Source: Microbulbifer sp. YPW1
Lineage (GTDB): Bacteria; Pseudomonadota; Gammaproteobacteria; Pseudomonadales; Cellvibrionaceae
Assembly (NCBI RefSeq): GCF_013367775.1
Contig: NZ_CP055157.1
Span: 1,777,001-1,841,000, forward strand
Length of the DNA: 64,000 bases
Reading direction: 5' to 3'
In this document: positions 1-8,553 of the stretch, in pieces
Layout: the number at the start of each line of letters is the position of its first letter
Numbering within the stretch: position 1 is the stretch's first letter
Notes under the pieces: generated by a model
Database searches by the model: none
What the model was told of the DNA's origin: nothing
What the model saw: the letters and a program-made list of their open reading frames with translations, nothing else
Position numbers and translations under genes: made by a program

Positions 1-1322
1 CCCATGGCATCTCGCTGGGCACCGCTGTGCCACAGGCGCAGCACTTCGGCAGTGACATCGTCGGGCAGGCTTTCACTGCGCACATCGAGGCCGAACAGGG
101 TGTCCGGACGCTGGGCCGCGACGGTTTTGCGCTGCGGGCGGTAGCCGGCGAGGCTGCGCAGGTGATGGCGGAAATACCACAGCAGAAAAATGATCAGCGC
201 CGCGGCCGTTATCCACAACAGCAGTTCGATGATGCCCGCCACCAGCGGCCATATTTCCCCCGGGTTTTCTTCTATCTCGTCGCCATCGTCCCTGCCGAGC
301 TCTTCCAGCCACTCCATCAAGCTGATCAGCCATTGAGGAAATGCCCGCTCGCGGGATTTGAATTCTTTCAGGCGCCAGCGGCTTTGCAGCTCGCGCCGAT
401 GGAAATCGTCCTCGGCGAGTACCTCGTCGATCAGCTCTTCAGACTGGGCCGGCGTCGCTACATCCGCCTGTGCCACTGGCGGCGCGGCAAAGGTGGCGCA
501 CAGTATCAGGCCGACTGCGCACACCAGCGCACTGACGGTGTTGGTGCGCACGCCGGTGGTGGGACGGCGGGTTGGTTTTTGTTCGGCTTCGAAGCGCGCG
601 CGCATTTTGCGAAAGTGAATTTCCAGATCCCAGGCTTCCAGCTCCACCCTGCGGCCGATGTAGAGCATAAACCCGGCGTACACGTAAAACGGGGCGACCG
701 CCGCCATGACCAGCAGTGAGACACTGTTGGTGATCCAGGATATGAGTACGGTGTTGTTGTTTAGTAGCGGCAGCCAGTCGATCTCCAGCTGTTCCGGTAA
801 CAGCGTGTACACCAGCGCCATCACGCCCAGGCTGAGGATCATCTCCACGTGCACGCCGACGATGTGCAGCCAGCTCGCGGTACTGGCGGCCTTGCGATGC
901 AGTAGCGACAGGCGTGTCGCGCGCGCCTTGCCGCTGGCGTTTTCCAGAACCGTGAGCGGCATATCGAACGCGCGGGTAAAGCTCAGGCGACGCCAGCTGA
1001 TCCAGGCCAGCCAGTCGCGACCATTGGCGCGGCGGAAGTAGGACAGCGCTTCGCGATTGTCCATGTGTTCGCCGAACAGCTGTCGACTGGCCACCAGCAG
1101 CGGCAGCCGTTCGAACACCGGCTTGAGCCACCAGATGGCAAAAATCACCCAGCCGGGGCTGTCGGGAAAAATCAGTCCCAGCAGCAGAAACAGTAGTGCC
1201 GCCGGAAACAGCCACAGGGCGGTCATTTGCAGCCAGTGGCGGCGAGCGAGCAGAATGCCCAGGTCCACGGACTCCCAGCTGGAGCGCGGGCGGGCGCTAA
1301 CGGCGAGGCGATCCAGGTTCAC
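1..1322 (-). CDS. DUF4129 domain membrane protein, C-terminus beyond window
   Basis: About 440 residues are visible; the 3' end lies beyond the left edge. I read it from a GTG at 1322 that overlaps the stop of the SpoIIM-like gene (GTGA overlap), which marks translational coupling. Five hydrophobic segments are visible, near residues 33-52, 195-215, 235-255, 300-320 and 385-405. The last visible stretch, with the motif EVLRLWHSGAQRDAMG, matches the start of the DUF4129 domain found at the C-terminus of transglutaminase-like membrane proteins. In many proteobacteria RDD, SpoIIM-like and DUF4129 genes sit beside MoxR ATPase and DUF58 genes, so those probably continue to the left. The function of the family is unknown; a role in envelope or surface processes is inference. 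Confidence 0.75.
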   Translation of the reverse strand, partial: MNLDRLAVSARPRSSWESVDLGILLARRHWLQMTALWLFPAALLFLLLGLIFPDSPGWVIFAIWWLKPVFERLPLLVASRQLFGEHMDNREALSYFRRANGRDWLAWISWRRLSFTRAFDMPLTVLENASGKARATRLSLLHRKAASTASWLHIVGVHVEMILSLGVMALVYTLLPEQLEIDWLPLLNNNTVLISWITNSVSLLVMAAVAPFYVYAGFMLYIGRRVELEAWDLEIHFRKMRARFEAEQKPTRRPTTGVRTNTVSALVCAVGLILCATFAAPPVAQADVATPAQSEELIDEVLAEDDFHRRELQSRWRLKEFKSRERAFPQWLISLMEWLEELGRDDGDEIEENPGEIWPLVAGIIELLLWITAAALIIFLLWYFRHHLRSLAGYRPQRKTVAAQRPDTLFGLDVRSESLPDDVTAEVLRLWHSGAQRDAM

Positions 1323-2320
1323 AGGCGGCTCCCGGCAGGTGCAGCCACTGGCAGGCGGCGGCCGGCAAATACGCAGTAACTTATGACGAGAAGCCAGAAG
1401 AATCCGCCTACGGCGTACTTGATCCCGATACTGACCTCGGTGCTGGATGACCAGAAGGCCTCGAGGAACGCGGCAATCACCAGCATCAGGAAAGTGCCGT
1501 ACATGATTTTCATGGCTTCCCTGCCCGCCTCGCGCAGGGACTGGCGGCGGTTCAGGTTGCCGGGATTGATCAGGGAGTGCCCCAGGCGCAGGCCCGCGGC
1601 ACCGGCAAAGACGATGGCGGTGAGTTCAAAGGCGCCGTGGCCGATGACAAACGGATAGAAGGTGCTGACAAAACCCACACGGGTGATATGGCCGAAAACC
1701 GCGCCGAGAAAAACGCCGTTCAATACGAGAAAAAAGATCGAGCCCAAACCGAACAGGATGCCGGTGGCAAACGTCCGGAAGGCGATCCCGATATTGTTCT
1801 TGATATAAAACCCGAACATCAGCAGATCCGAGTCGGACCCGCGCTCACGGCCCAGCACCCGGTTGGCGGGGTCGTACATGGATTCAATCTGCAGTACCTG
1901 CTCGGGCGACATCACCGCGTAGATCAGCGCATCGTTCCAGTAGCAGCCCAGCCCCATCACCAGTGCCGGGGCGAGAAACAGGCCGCAGGCCAACCACACA
2001 AAACGTGCCTGCTCGCGCAGCGCGCGGGGAAAGCCGGCAAAGATGAACTCCAGCCAGCGGTGGCTGGATACATGTTTCTGCCGATAGAGGCGCTGATGGC
2101 ATTGCATCACCAGCTGGTTCAGTCGTGCGATCAGGTTACTTGTGTACTGGCGCTCCTTGGCCACGGCCAGGTGCTGGCACAGCCGGCGATAGTTTTGCGG
2201 GAGGTCGTCAGTGCCGTTTGACTCCGGACCCGCGCCGGTATTCTTGCGGTATGCGCTCAGCCAGTTTTCTATCAGTTGCCACTGGCCTTCATATCGGCGC
2301 TCAAAATCCCGCTGCTTCAC
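1319..2320 (-). CDS. SpoIIM-like (DUF95) integral membrane protein
   Basis: 333 residues. The N-terminal cytoplasmic part (about 1-95) is followed by four or five hydrophobic helices, including the stretch FYIKNNIGIAF and the GHGAFELTAIVFAGAAG motif typical of the stage II sporulation protein M family. In non-sporulating gammaproteobacteria these proteins occur in a conserved operon with an RDD protein and a DUF4129 protein, as here. The gene overlaps the upstream RDD gene by 4 bases (ATGA) and the downstream DUF4129 gene by 4 bases, so all three are translated together. Family membership is secure; the biochemical role is not known. Confidence 0.85.
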   Translation of the reverse strand: MKQRDFERRYEGQWQLIENWLSAYRKNTGAGPESNGTDDLPQNYRRLCQHLAVAKERQYTSNLIARLNQLVMQCHQRLYRQKHVSSHRWLEFIFAGFPRALREQARFVWLACGLFLAPALVMGLGCYWNDALIYAVMSPEQVLQIESMYDPANRVLGRERGSDSDLLMFGFYIKNNIGIAFRTFATGILFGLGSIFFLVLNGVFLGAVFGHITRVGFVSTFYPFVIGHGAFELTAIVFAGAAGLRLGHSLINPGNLNRRQSLREAGREAMKIMYGTFLMLVIAAFLEAFWSSSTEVSIGIKYAVGGFFWLLVISYCVFAGRRLPVAAPAGSRL

Positions 2321-3108
2321 TGCGCCGCCTCCGCATGTTCCGGTGTGTCTGTTGTCGCCGTGGCTTTACTTTGTTTTGGCTTACGTGCGCCAAGCAGCCA
2401 ACGGCCGATCCCGTGCAGGCGGCGCAGACCGTCATCGCCGGATAAGCCGGTGACTGGCTGTAGCAGATCCGCAAGCTCCCGCTGGCGTGCGCGGCTCAGC
2501 ACATTGCTGCGTTCGGCCAGACTGACGATGGCCTGCTGGTCTGCGAGTTGCAGGCCGCGCGGTGGCGGTGTGGGGGTGGCATCGGGCAGTTCACCGGTTT
2601 TTGCTACCGGCTCCCGGTACACCACCACGGTGCCCGCAGCGTAGTCTCCGAGCCGCTGAAAATTCCGGCTGCAGGACATACTCAGAATGCCGGCGAAATA
2701 CCCGAAGGGCAGGAAGTCCGCGAAGCGCAGTAGATTGCGCATGATTGACGGTCCCCAGCCGATGGGGGTCAGGTTGTCGTTCACCACCGCGAGTGAAAAA
2801 GCCTGCTTGCCCGGAGTCTGGCCACGGCGCAGGACTTCAAACAGCACAGGGTAAAACCATTCCAGCAGAAAGGAGCACAGCAGCCACAGCCCGATTCCGG
2901 TATTGCCGGCCACCCTGAGTGCGATGCCAAGCGCCAGTAGAATCATGCTGCGGTAAAACAGATCCACGGAGTAGGCGAGTATGCGCGGTACCGGGCCCGC
3001 CACCTGGGCGGTCAGGTCGATCCCCTCAGGTGTTTCGATCTGGTACAGGGTATCCAGATCTGTCTCATCGGGGTTCCGTGGCGGTGTGCTGGCGGAGGTA
3101 TTGTGCAT
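2317..3108 (-). CDS. RDD family membrane protein
   Basis: 263 residues. After a polar N-terminus, the segment beginning VPRILAYSVDLFYRSMI carries the Arg...Asp pattern of the RDD family, followed by a second helix ending in FEVLRRGQTPGKQAF and the late LGDYAAGTVVVYR motif, all RDD hallmarks. The last 90 residues are a polar Ala/Thr-rich tail. It is the first gene of the leftward RDD-SpoIIM-DUF4129 operon. RDD proteins are small transporters or envelope proteins of mostly unknown substrate; some relatives have been linked to Na+/H+ exchange, but nothing here indicates a substrate. Confidence 0.85.
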   Translation of the reverse strand: MHNTSASTPPRNPDETDLDTLYQIETPEGIDLTAQVAGPVPRILAYSVDLFYRSMILLALGIALRVAGNTGIGLWLLCSFLLEWFYPVLFEVLRRGQTPGKQAFSLAVVNDNLTPIGWGPSIMRNLLRFADFLPFGYFAGILSMSCSRNFQRLGDYAAGTVVVYREPVAKTGELPDATPTPPPRGLQLADQQAIVSLAERSNVLSRARQRELADLLQPVTGLSGDDGLRRLHGIGRWLLGARKPKQSKATATTDTPEHAEAAQ

Positions 3109-3179
3109 CTGCGGTTGCTATTGTTGGGGCGGGGAGACTATCAGCGACGCCCGTGGCGGCGCCGCTGCAAGTGCGGAAA

Positions 3180-3923
3180 TCAGATTTCCGGATTGGTCTC
3201 GTGGCCGCCGAACATGTTGCGGTAAAGAATGCCGTAGGCAATGCTGAGGGTCGGAATCGCCCAGATCAGGCCGATGAGCAGTGCCAGAAAGCCGGCAACG
3301 TACAGCAGCATCATCACGATCATAAAGCCGAATATCGGGAACCAGTGCTTGGTTACCGCCTTGCGGGAAACTTCCAATGCCTGCCAGGGCCCCAGGTTCT
3401 TGTCCACGATCAGCGGCAGCATCATGATGTAGCCGATTGCCAGATAGATACCGGGGAGGATCAGCAGGATAAAGCCCAGGGTGACGAGCAGATACATCAG
3501 GATCATGCCCGCGGCCAGTGGCAGGATCTTGTCGAAATGGGCAAAGACCTCGGTGCCGGATACCTCTTCATTGCGCGCGATCTTGATACCGATCATGATC
3601 ATGCCCGCGCTGAGCGGCGCGCTAGCCAGCAGGATGAGCAGGTTGGCAAGGAGTGCGCCCACACCCTGGTTGGCTTCGGGATCAGTAAAGGAGCCCCCGG
3701 TAAGCAGTGTCGCCACCAGGGTGATTGCCATATAGGCAACCAGGTACAACAGTACACCCAGCCACACGGTACCTTTTTTCCCCTTGCTGAGGTTCCAGGC
3801 TTCGCTGAGGGTATCGCCAATGGCGACCTGATAGTCCCCCTCCAGTGCCTTGGGAATAGAGCCCGCACCGCTGCTGTGTTCACTGGCCAGATCGGCCTGG
3901 GGCGCGTTGTAAATATCACTCAT
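3180..3923 (-). CDS. polytopic inner-membrane protein, DUF975/YciC-like
   Basis: 247 residues with six hydrophobic segments. The N-terminus (MSDIYNAPQADL) and the pattern LSEAWNLSKGKKGTVWLGVLL resemble gammaproteobacterial DUF975/BPSS1780-like membrane proteins. A central stretch LPLAAGMILMYLLVTLGFILL and PGIYLAIGYIMMLPLIVDK follows the family outline. It stands 71 bases upstream of the RDD gene on the same strand and may share its transcript. No catalytic motif is visible and the function is unknown. Confidence 0.7.
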   Translation of the reverse strand: MSDIYNAPQADLASEHSSGAGSIPKALEGDYQVAIGDTLSEAWNLSKGKKGTVWLGVLLYLVAYMAITLVATLLTGGSFTDPEANQGVGALLANLLILLASAPLSAGMIMIGIKIARNEEVSGTEVFAHFDKILPLAAGMILMYLLVTLGFILLILPGIYLAIGYIMMLPLIVDKNLGPWQALEVSRKAVTKHWFPIFGFMIVMMLLYVAGFLALLIGLIWAIPTLSIAYGILYRNMFGGHETNPEI

Positions 3924-4151
3924 GGTCGAAATTCCTTGATCGAACTCTTTTTGTTATTGCTGCCCGCCGATTGCCAATCACCGTTTTTCCAACAACGGTG
4001 CTGCAGCGGCAACAGGACCCGCAACGATAACACAGGTCTGCACCCGGTTGGCGCGTGATTCCCGCCGGTGTAAGCGCCTGTAATTGGTGTGCGGAGAGCG
4101 CTACTATGGCTGGCGATATACCTGACTGATGAAACATAGGGAAACTTGAAG

Positions 4152-4541
4152 ATGGCCGTCACACAGGAAATGCACGATTCGAAAAATGTATTCGGTGAAC
4201 CTCTTATTGCCTGTAGCACTCGACCGCTTACGGGGTTTTTCCGCGATGGCTGTTGCAATACCAATGATCAGGATTATGGTTCTCATACGGTCTGTGTCGA
4301 AGTGACCGATGCCTTTCTCAAGTTCTCCCGCGAGCGCGGCAATGATTTGAGTACCCCGGTGGAAGAGTTCGGTTTTCCCGGTCTTAATCCGGGTGATCGC
4401 TGGTGCCTGTGTGCGGCGCGCTGGCTGGAGGCCCATGAGGCGGATATGGCGCCGCGGGTTTACCTGCAGCGCACCCACGTGCGAGCGCTGGAAACGGTTT
4501 CCCTGGAAATTTTGCGGCAGTACGCGGTGGACCTGAACTGA
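4152..4541 (+). CDS. DUF2237 family protein
   Basis: 129 residues from the ATG at 4152; an in-frame TTG six bases upstream is less likely. The protein is nearly all one domain, with the characteristic PLTGFFRDGCCNT near the start, HTVCVEVTDAFLKFS, GDRWCLCAARWLEA in the middle and PRVYLQRTHVRAL towards the end. These are conserved elements of DUF2237, a small cytosolic protein widespread in bacteria and some eukaryotes. The conserved Cys pair may bind metal, but no function is established. It is transcribed alone, divergent from the leftward membrane-protein genes. Confidence 0.85.
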   Translation: MAVTQEMHDSKNVFGEPLIACSTRPLTGFFRDGCCNTNDQDYGSHTVCVEVTDAFLKFSRERGNDLSTPVEEFGFPGLNPGDRWCLCAARWLEAHEADMAPRVYLQRTHVRALETVSLEILRQYAVDLN

Positions 4542-4896
4542 AGAGTTCTCATTGCACCGCTAGATAAAGAAAGGCAAAGAAAAGGAAGGGTGATCACAAA
4601 TAAAAATGCTCTGTGGCAAGCGTCCCGGCTTGCCCAGAGCGGACCTTACGGCCTAAACCAACTCACAGGATGAAAATTTGTTGGTGAGCTCGGTATCCAT
4701 ACCTGCCGGTTGGGCTCTACAGAAACGAGGCCGGCATGCTCAGGAGTTAGCTTGCGCTCACTTCCGCTTTTCAACAATAGCCATTTCGAGCTCAAATGCG
4801 TGAATGGTGTCACGCCATTCCACTCTTCCTTGCCGCTTGGCAATGACCGTTGATAAACACCGGTCATTCTCTTCGGCTGGGTCATCTGACGGACGA
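4542..4896. other. intergenic stretch, 355 bases
   Basis: It lies between the DUF2237 gene and the convergent PAS/LuxR gene. It contains one clear hairpin terminator (listed separately). A 79-codon leftward reading frame at 4646-4885 sits between the LuxR stop and the terminator, but it has no recognisable family and no ribosome-binding site ahead of its ATG, so I do not call it. Confidence 0.6.
4600..4640 (-). terminator. intrinsic terminator of the leftward PAS/LuxR gene
   Basis: Read leftward, GCTCTG + GGCAAGC pair with GCTTGCC + CAGAGC (13 base pairs with one bulged base, 6-base loop at 4622-4627), followed directly by ATTTTTATTTG. The T-tract is only on the leftward strand. Confidence 0.8.
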
Positions 4897-5691
4897 TCAG
4901 ATCAACCCCTCACTGATACATTTTGAAATCAGCTGACCGGTAGTCTTGCACTCGGCCTTCTTGAGAATATTTTTCCGGTGATTCTTAACAGTATTGGGGG
5001 ATATTTTCAGGATGTCTGCAATTGCGATGCTGGTTTTTCCCTTGGCCAGTAAGCGCAGGATATCGTTTTCCCGGTCAGTAAACGGAGAGAGCGCTGCCAT
5101 GGGATTATTGTTTTCATCGAATACATCGATATTCAGGTAACTCTCGCCACCGAATATATTCAACAGGGACAGCTTGTAATTGTTGATCGTGGTCAGGTGA
5201 GTGATATCCGTATGGATGCCGAGAGACTTGGCTACACCGTGGGCTTCGTCCGTGGCCAGGATCAGTGCCTGATGATTGAACAGCCGGTAGCTGCCATCCC
5301 TGGTTTTCAGGCGCGCACAGTACGATATCTTGTAATTCTTGACGTGTTCCATACCGATATCCCGGCTGAGAATGGTAATAGCCGCTTCTTCTGCACGGGA
5401 AACAAACGCCACATCATCCGGGTGTACCCGTTCGATGATGTTCTGAATGCTGGTATTGGTAGGGGTGAGTCCGAGAATCTTTACGATTGAATCGCTGACA
5501 AACATGGGCTGGTCAACGTTCAGAAAATCGAGCACATAGTAATAGGATGCACCGGTGCTGAAAGTGGCGGCAATGAACTGATCCAGTTGCCGCTGTGGTA
5601 AAACGATATCCCGTCGCGCGAAAAAATCCGGCACATTGCGCCATGCACGCTGAATAAGATTGTATTCCAATTGCGACTCGTCTACCCCCAT
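4897..5691 (-). CDS. PAS/LuxR-type transcriptional regulator
   Basis: 264 residues. Residues about 50-175 form a PAS-like sensory region (VLDFLNVDQPMFVSDSIVKI, RVHPDDVAFVSRAEE, GSYRLFNHQALIL). Residues about 200-264 are a LuxR/GerE helix-turn-helix (FTDRENDILRLLAKGKTSIA, then SPNTVKNHRKNILKK). There is no receiver domain, so it probably senses a ligand or redox state directly through the PAS region rather than by phosphorylation. It is a close paralogue of the next gene upstream, sharing length, domain order and many motifs. Target genes are unknown; the motor/cytochrome block to the right is a candidate by proximity only. Confidence 0.85.
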   Translation of the reverse strand: MGVDESQLEYNLIQRAWRNVPDFFARRDIVLPQRQLDQFIAATFSTGASYYYVLDFLNVDQPMFVSDSIVKILGLTPTNTSIQNIIERVHPDDVAFVSRAEEAAITILSRDIGMEHVKNYKISYCARLKTRDGSYRLFNHQALILATDEAHGVAKSLGIHTDITHLTTINNYKLSLLNIFGGESYLNIDVFDENNNPMAALSPFTDRENDILRLLAKGKTSIAIADILKISPNTVKNHRKNILKKAECKTTGQLISKCISEGLI

Positions 5692-5830
5692 GGGTACTGC
5701 CCTTTTCTTTTTGTTCTGTCTTTATTTTGATGCGAATTCCGTTTGCACCGAGTTTGCAAGTTAGCAAAAAAACAGCTGGGTATATTTGGTAAAAACACCC
5801 TGTGCCGAACAGGCGTGTGTGTCCGATCTA

Positions 5831-6628
5831 TTAGATCAGCCCTTCTGTAATGCAGGTAGCCAGTAGTTGGCTCATATTCTGGCAGCCGGCGCGTTTAAGA
5901 ATACGTTTTCGGTGATTCTTGATGGTGTATTCAGAGAGTGCCAGCTCCTTGCCAATTTCGGCACTGGTCAGCCCCTGGGCAACCAGGCGTATGACTGACA
6001 TTTCCCGTTCGCTGAATACCGGGCGGCTGGGCTTTGCATTTTCCAGGCTGCCGTCGACCTCCAGATCCAGGTAGGAGGGTTCACCGTTCATGCCGATCAG
6101 AGACATGCGGTAATTATTTTCCGCGGCCAGGTGTGAAATATCTGTGTGTACGTTCAGCGCCTTGCCGATGGCACCCTGGGCGTCAGTGCTGAGAACAATC
6201 GCCTGGTGGTTGAATAGCCGATAACTGCCGTCTTTGACGCGAAAGCGGAAACAGTAGGAAACCTTATAGTCGGTGATTTTTTCGCTGCTGATTTTCTCCT
6301 GGAAAATCCGGATGGCAGTTGCCTCGGCACGGGCGACAAAATCCATATCGTCCGGATGTATCTGGTCGAGAATATCCTGAAAGGTGATGGTTTCCAGGTC
6401 CAGGTCATGAATCTGCTCGATCTGGGGGCTAACGTAAACAAGATCGAGGTCGTAAAGGTCGAACACATAGTGGTAAAAAGGCCCGTTACTGAACACTGAG
6501 CTGATCAGCTCATCGATCTTCAGTTGAGCCAGTTCCGTTTTGCGCTTTGCGAACAACTCACTGCGGCTCTCCCAGACATCGGTCAGAAGCTCGGTTTGCG
6601 GGCGCTGCCCAAGATCTTCATCGGCCAC
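5831..6628 (-). CDS. PAS/LuxR-type transcriptional regulator, paralogue
   Basis: 265 residues with the same layout as the 4897-5691 gene: a PAS-like region (YVFDLYDLDLVYVSPQIEQI, QIHPDDMDFVARAEA, DGSYRLFNHQAIVLSTD) and a C-terminal LuxR helix-turn-helix (FSEREMSVIRLVAQGLTSAE, LSEYTIKNHRKRILKRAG). Both proteins end in the same tetrapeptide EGLI. The pair is a tandem duplication separated by 139 bases. A perfect CRP-type palindrome lies 89 bases upstream of the start codon, so expression may respond to cAMP or a CRP/FNR relative. No receiver or chemotaxis domain is present. Confidence 0.85.
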   Translation of the reverse strand: MADEDLGQRPQTELLTDVWESRSELFAKRKTELAQLKIDELISSVFSNGPFYHYVFDLYDLDLVYVSPQIEQIHDLDLETITFQDILDQIHPDDMDFVARAEATAIRIFQEKISSEKITDYKVSYCFRFRVKDGSYRLFNHQAIVLSTDAQGAIGKALNVHTDISHLAAENNYRMSLIGMNGEPSYLDLEVDGSLENAKPSRPVFSEREMSVIRLVAQGLTSAEIGKELALSEYTIKNHRKRILKRAGCQNMSQLLATCITEGLI

Positions 6629-6716
6629 GGGTGAAGTCCTTTCCTGTTTTTATGTTTGGCTTCAGCGGCGTGCTGGCGACGTCTGATTCATGTCATACGG
6701 CTGCCGATCGCCTTTA

Positions 6717-6732
6717 TGTGACGATCGTCACA
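6717..6732. promoter_or_regulatory. CRP/Vfr-type binding site (perfect palindrome)
   Basis: TGTGACGATCGTCACA is a 16-base perfect palindrome that fits the CRP consensus TGTGA-N6-TCACA exactly. It lies 89 bases upstream of the regulator that starts at 6628. Confidence 0.65.
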
Positions 6733-6888
6733 AAATAGTTGGGACTTTTGTATCAGATTTGGCGCGTGTTTATCAAGATTAATTGGTGACAGTAGGTAGA
6801 CTGCACAGCCGAATGGCTGTTATGTCAGGAAAGAATGGTTTGCGGGTGCGCAGGAAGGTGGGGCGGGGCGCTCGGTATCTATGGCGAG

Positions 6889-6925
6889 GATGGCCCGGCC
6901 AATATTTCGGGGCTGGCCGGGCATC
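6889..6925. terminator. GC-rich hairpin after the AgmX gene
   Basis: GATGGCCCGGCCA at 6889-6901 pairs with TGGCCGGGCATC ending at 6925, giving 12 base pairs with one bulged G. It lies about 55 bases past the end of the leftward motor operon. There is no T-tract, so it may only stabilise the transcript end. Confidence 0.35.
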
Positions 6926-6978
6926 GAAATCGGGGGGGATCTTGAGGAGCTGCCTCTAAACCATGGGGCTGCCGCCCG

Positions 6979-8013
6979 TCAGGACGGCAGGAAGTCGATG
7001 GAATAATTCAAAGTGGATTTCTCCACATTGGCTGCGCCGAAATTGATCAGGCGGATACGCGCCAGTAGCTTGCGCTCCAGATCCGGGCTGTTCAGCTCGC
7101 TACTGACCAGGCTCACCGCAGAAATGGTGCCGTTGGCCTCGATGACCAGCTTCACCGTTACCTTGCCGGCGAGCGTCGGGTCACGGCGCAGGGCTCGGTT
7201 GTAAATCGCAAAGATGGCCCCTTTATTGGCTTCCATGACCTGACGGATGGATTCCTCACCGCGGGTACCGCGCTCGCGACGCGCCTGCTTGGTGCTGGCC
7301 TTGGCAGCTTCTGTCGCTTGCGCCACTTCCACCTGGGTAGTTTCGCGACCTGACAATGCAGAGCCACCCGTATTGCGGCTCAGCTGTCCGGTATTGATGC
7401 CGCCGCTGGATGCCTTGGATTGATCACTGATCAGCGAGCGGTCGATCTTCTGTGCCTTGCTGGCGCCACTGGCGAGGCTGTTGGCACTGGCGACTTCGGA
7501 GACGTCGAGGCTATCGCGCATATCCATCAGGTCATCCTGCAGCTGCATCAGTCCGCTACTCGCTGCTTTTTCGCGAGCCTTGGCCACCTCTGCGGCCGGC
7601 GCCTTCTCGCTAAGCGGTTTCGGTTTTACCGTCTTGATCGGTTCCGGCTTGGGTTTCGGTTTTTCGACCGGCTTCGGTTTTTCCTTTATTGCCTCTTTGG
7701 GTTTTGGCTGCTTCTTTTCCACCGGCTTGGGCTTGGGTTTTTCCACCGGCTTGGGAAGCTCTTTCTTTTCCAGAATTACCCGCGCCAGTTGTGGGGGTAG
7801 CTTTTCCGCCTGTTCCCGGGTCAGTTCCGGCGCCGGAATAAAAGTGAGCAGTGCACCGATTACCACAAATGCGGCCAATCCGCTTTTCAGGTATTTTTTA
7901 AAGCGCTGGTCTTCTTCCTCGGTCGAGGCCCAGGGTAAAACCGAGTTGTAGTAGTGCCACGGCATCAGCGCGGAGCGGCCAGCGGCAGAAGAGTGAGAAG
8001 CGAAAGTCGTCAT
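6979..8013 (-). CDS. AgmX/PglI C-terminal domain protein (TonB-like link of a proton-driven motor)
   Basis: 344 residues. The N-terminal cytoplasmic piece is followed by one membrane helix (about 44-60), then a long Pro/Lys linker (about 85-140, repeated KPKPVEK units) that could span the periplasm as in TonB. After a helical middle, residues about 250-344 (MEANKGAIFAIYNRALRRDP, LAGKVTVKLVIEANGTISAV) match the AgmX/PglI C-terminal domain, related to TonB C-terminal domains. It is the last gene of a leftward operon with one ExbB/TolQ and two ExbD/TolR proteins, so it probably transmits proton-motive work to an outer-membrane or periplasmic partner, likely the TPR proteins encoded upstream. Confidence 0.8.
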   Translation of the reverse strand: MTTFASHSSAAGRSALMPWHYYNSVLPWASTEEEDQRFKKYLKSGLAAFVVIGALLTFIPAPELTREQAEKLPPQLARVILEKKELPKPVEKPKPKPVEKKQPKPKEAIKEKPKPVEKPKPKPEPIKTVKPKPLSEKAPAAEVAKAREKAASSGLMQLQDDLMDMRDSLDVSEVASANSLASGASKAQKIDRSLISDQSKASSGGINTGQLSRNTGGSALSGRETTQVEVAQATEAAKASTKQARRERGTRGEESIRQVMEANKGAIFAIYNRALRRDPTLAGKVTVKLVIEANGTISAVSLVSSELNSPDLERKLLARIRLINFGAANVEKSTLNYSIDFLPS

Positions 8014-8030
8014 ACAGTTGCGCCCCTCCC

Positions 8031-8552
8031 CTATTGACCGGCGGCCGGTGTGGCCGGGTCCTGTGGCGCCGTCTGGGTGACAGCGAGATCGATATCCCGG
8101 TAGTCCGCAGCGGCGCAGGTGTTCATGATCTGTTTAAGCAGCGCGTAGGGTACTTCCTCGTCGCCGAGAATGGTCACCGGGCGCCCCACCGCCTGCTTGT
8201 CTTCCGGCAGGGGTTCGGCGCGGCTGGCCAGGTATTTGAGTTCATCCAGCAGGGGTTTGATCTGCTCCTGATCCGCCGCGATGTCGGTTACTTTTGCGAT
8301 CATTCGGTTGCCCACCAGCAGTTGATCGCCATTTACCCGCACTACGGTGGTGGTCTCCGGTTTTTCGGTGGAGGTTGATTCCGGGAGTGTGATGGTTTTG
8401 TCCGCCTGCAGCACTTCCACATCCGACGAGTTCACCAGCAGGAAGAACACCAGGATGGTAAAAATATCCATCAGGGAAACCAGGTTCAGTTTTGTCTGTT
8501 TATGCCGGCGCTGCTTGCGCCCTTTCAGCTTGCCGCCGATCGTCGCTTTCAT
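8031..8552 (-). CDS. ExbD/TolR family proton-channel subunit (second copy)
   Basis: 173 residues, taken from the ATG at 8552, one base after the upstream ExbD stop (TGATATG), rather than an in-frame start 51 bases upstream that lies inside that gene. A basic N-terminus (KLKGRKQRRHKQ) precedes the single membrane helix with LVSLMDIFTILVFFLLVNSS, including the conserved Asp of ExbD/TolR that carries protons. The rest is periplasmic. With the other ExbD and the ExbB/TolQ gene it would form an inner-membrane proton channel. Two different TolR-like subunits beside one TolQ-like gene resembles the Agl/Glt gliding motor of myxobacteria, which is known to use AglR with AglQ and AglS. Confidence 0.88.
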   Translation of the reverse strand: MKATIGGKLKGRKQRRHKQTKLNLVSLMDIFTILVFFLLVNSSDVEVLQADKTITLPESTSTEKPETTTVVRVNGDQLLVGNRMIAKVTDIAADQEQIKPLLDELKYLASRAEPLPEDKQAVGRPVTILGDEEVPYALLKQIMNTCAAADYRDIDLAVTQTAPQDPATPAAGQ

Positions 8553-8553
8553 A

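Larger units (their letters stand above)
6629..6978. other. intergenic stretch, 350 bases
   Basis: It lies between the end of the leftward motor operon and the start of the PAS/LuxR regulator. It holds the CRP-type palindrome at 6717-6732 and a GC-rich hairpin at 6889-6925. I see no credible gene. Confidence 0.6.

Noticed and set aside
4646..4885. 79-codon leftward frame between the LuxR stop and its terminator
   Set aside because: No ribosome-binding site and no recognisable protein features. The terminator position alone does not make it a gene.
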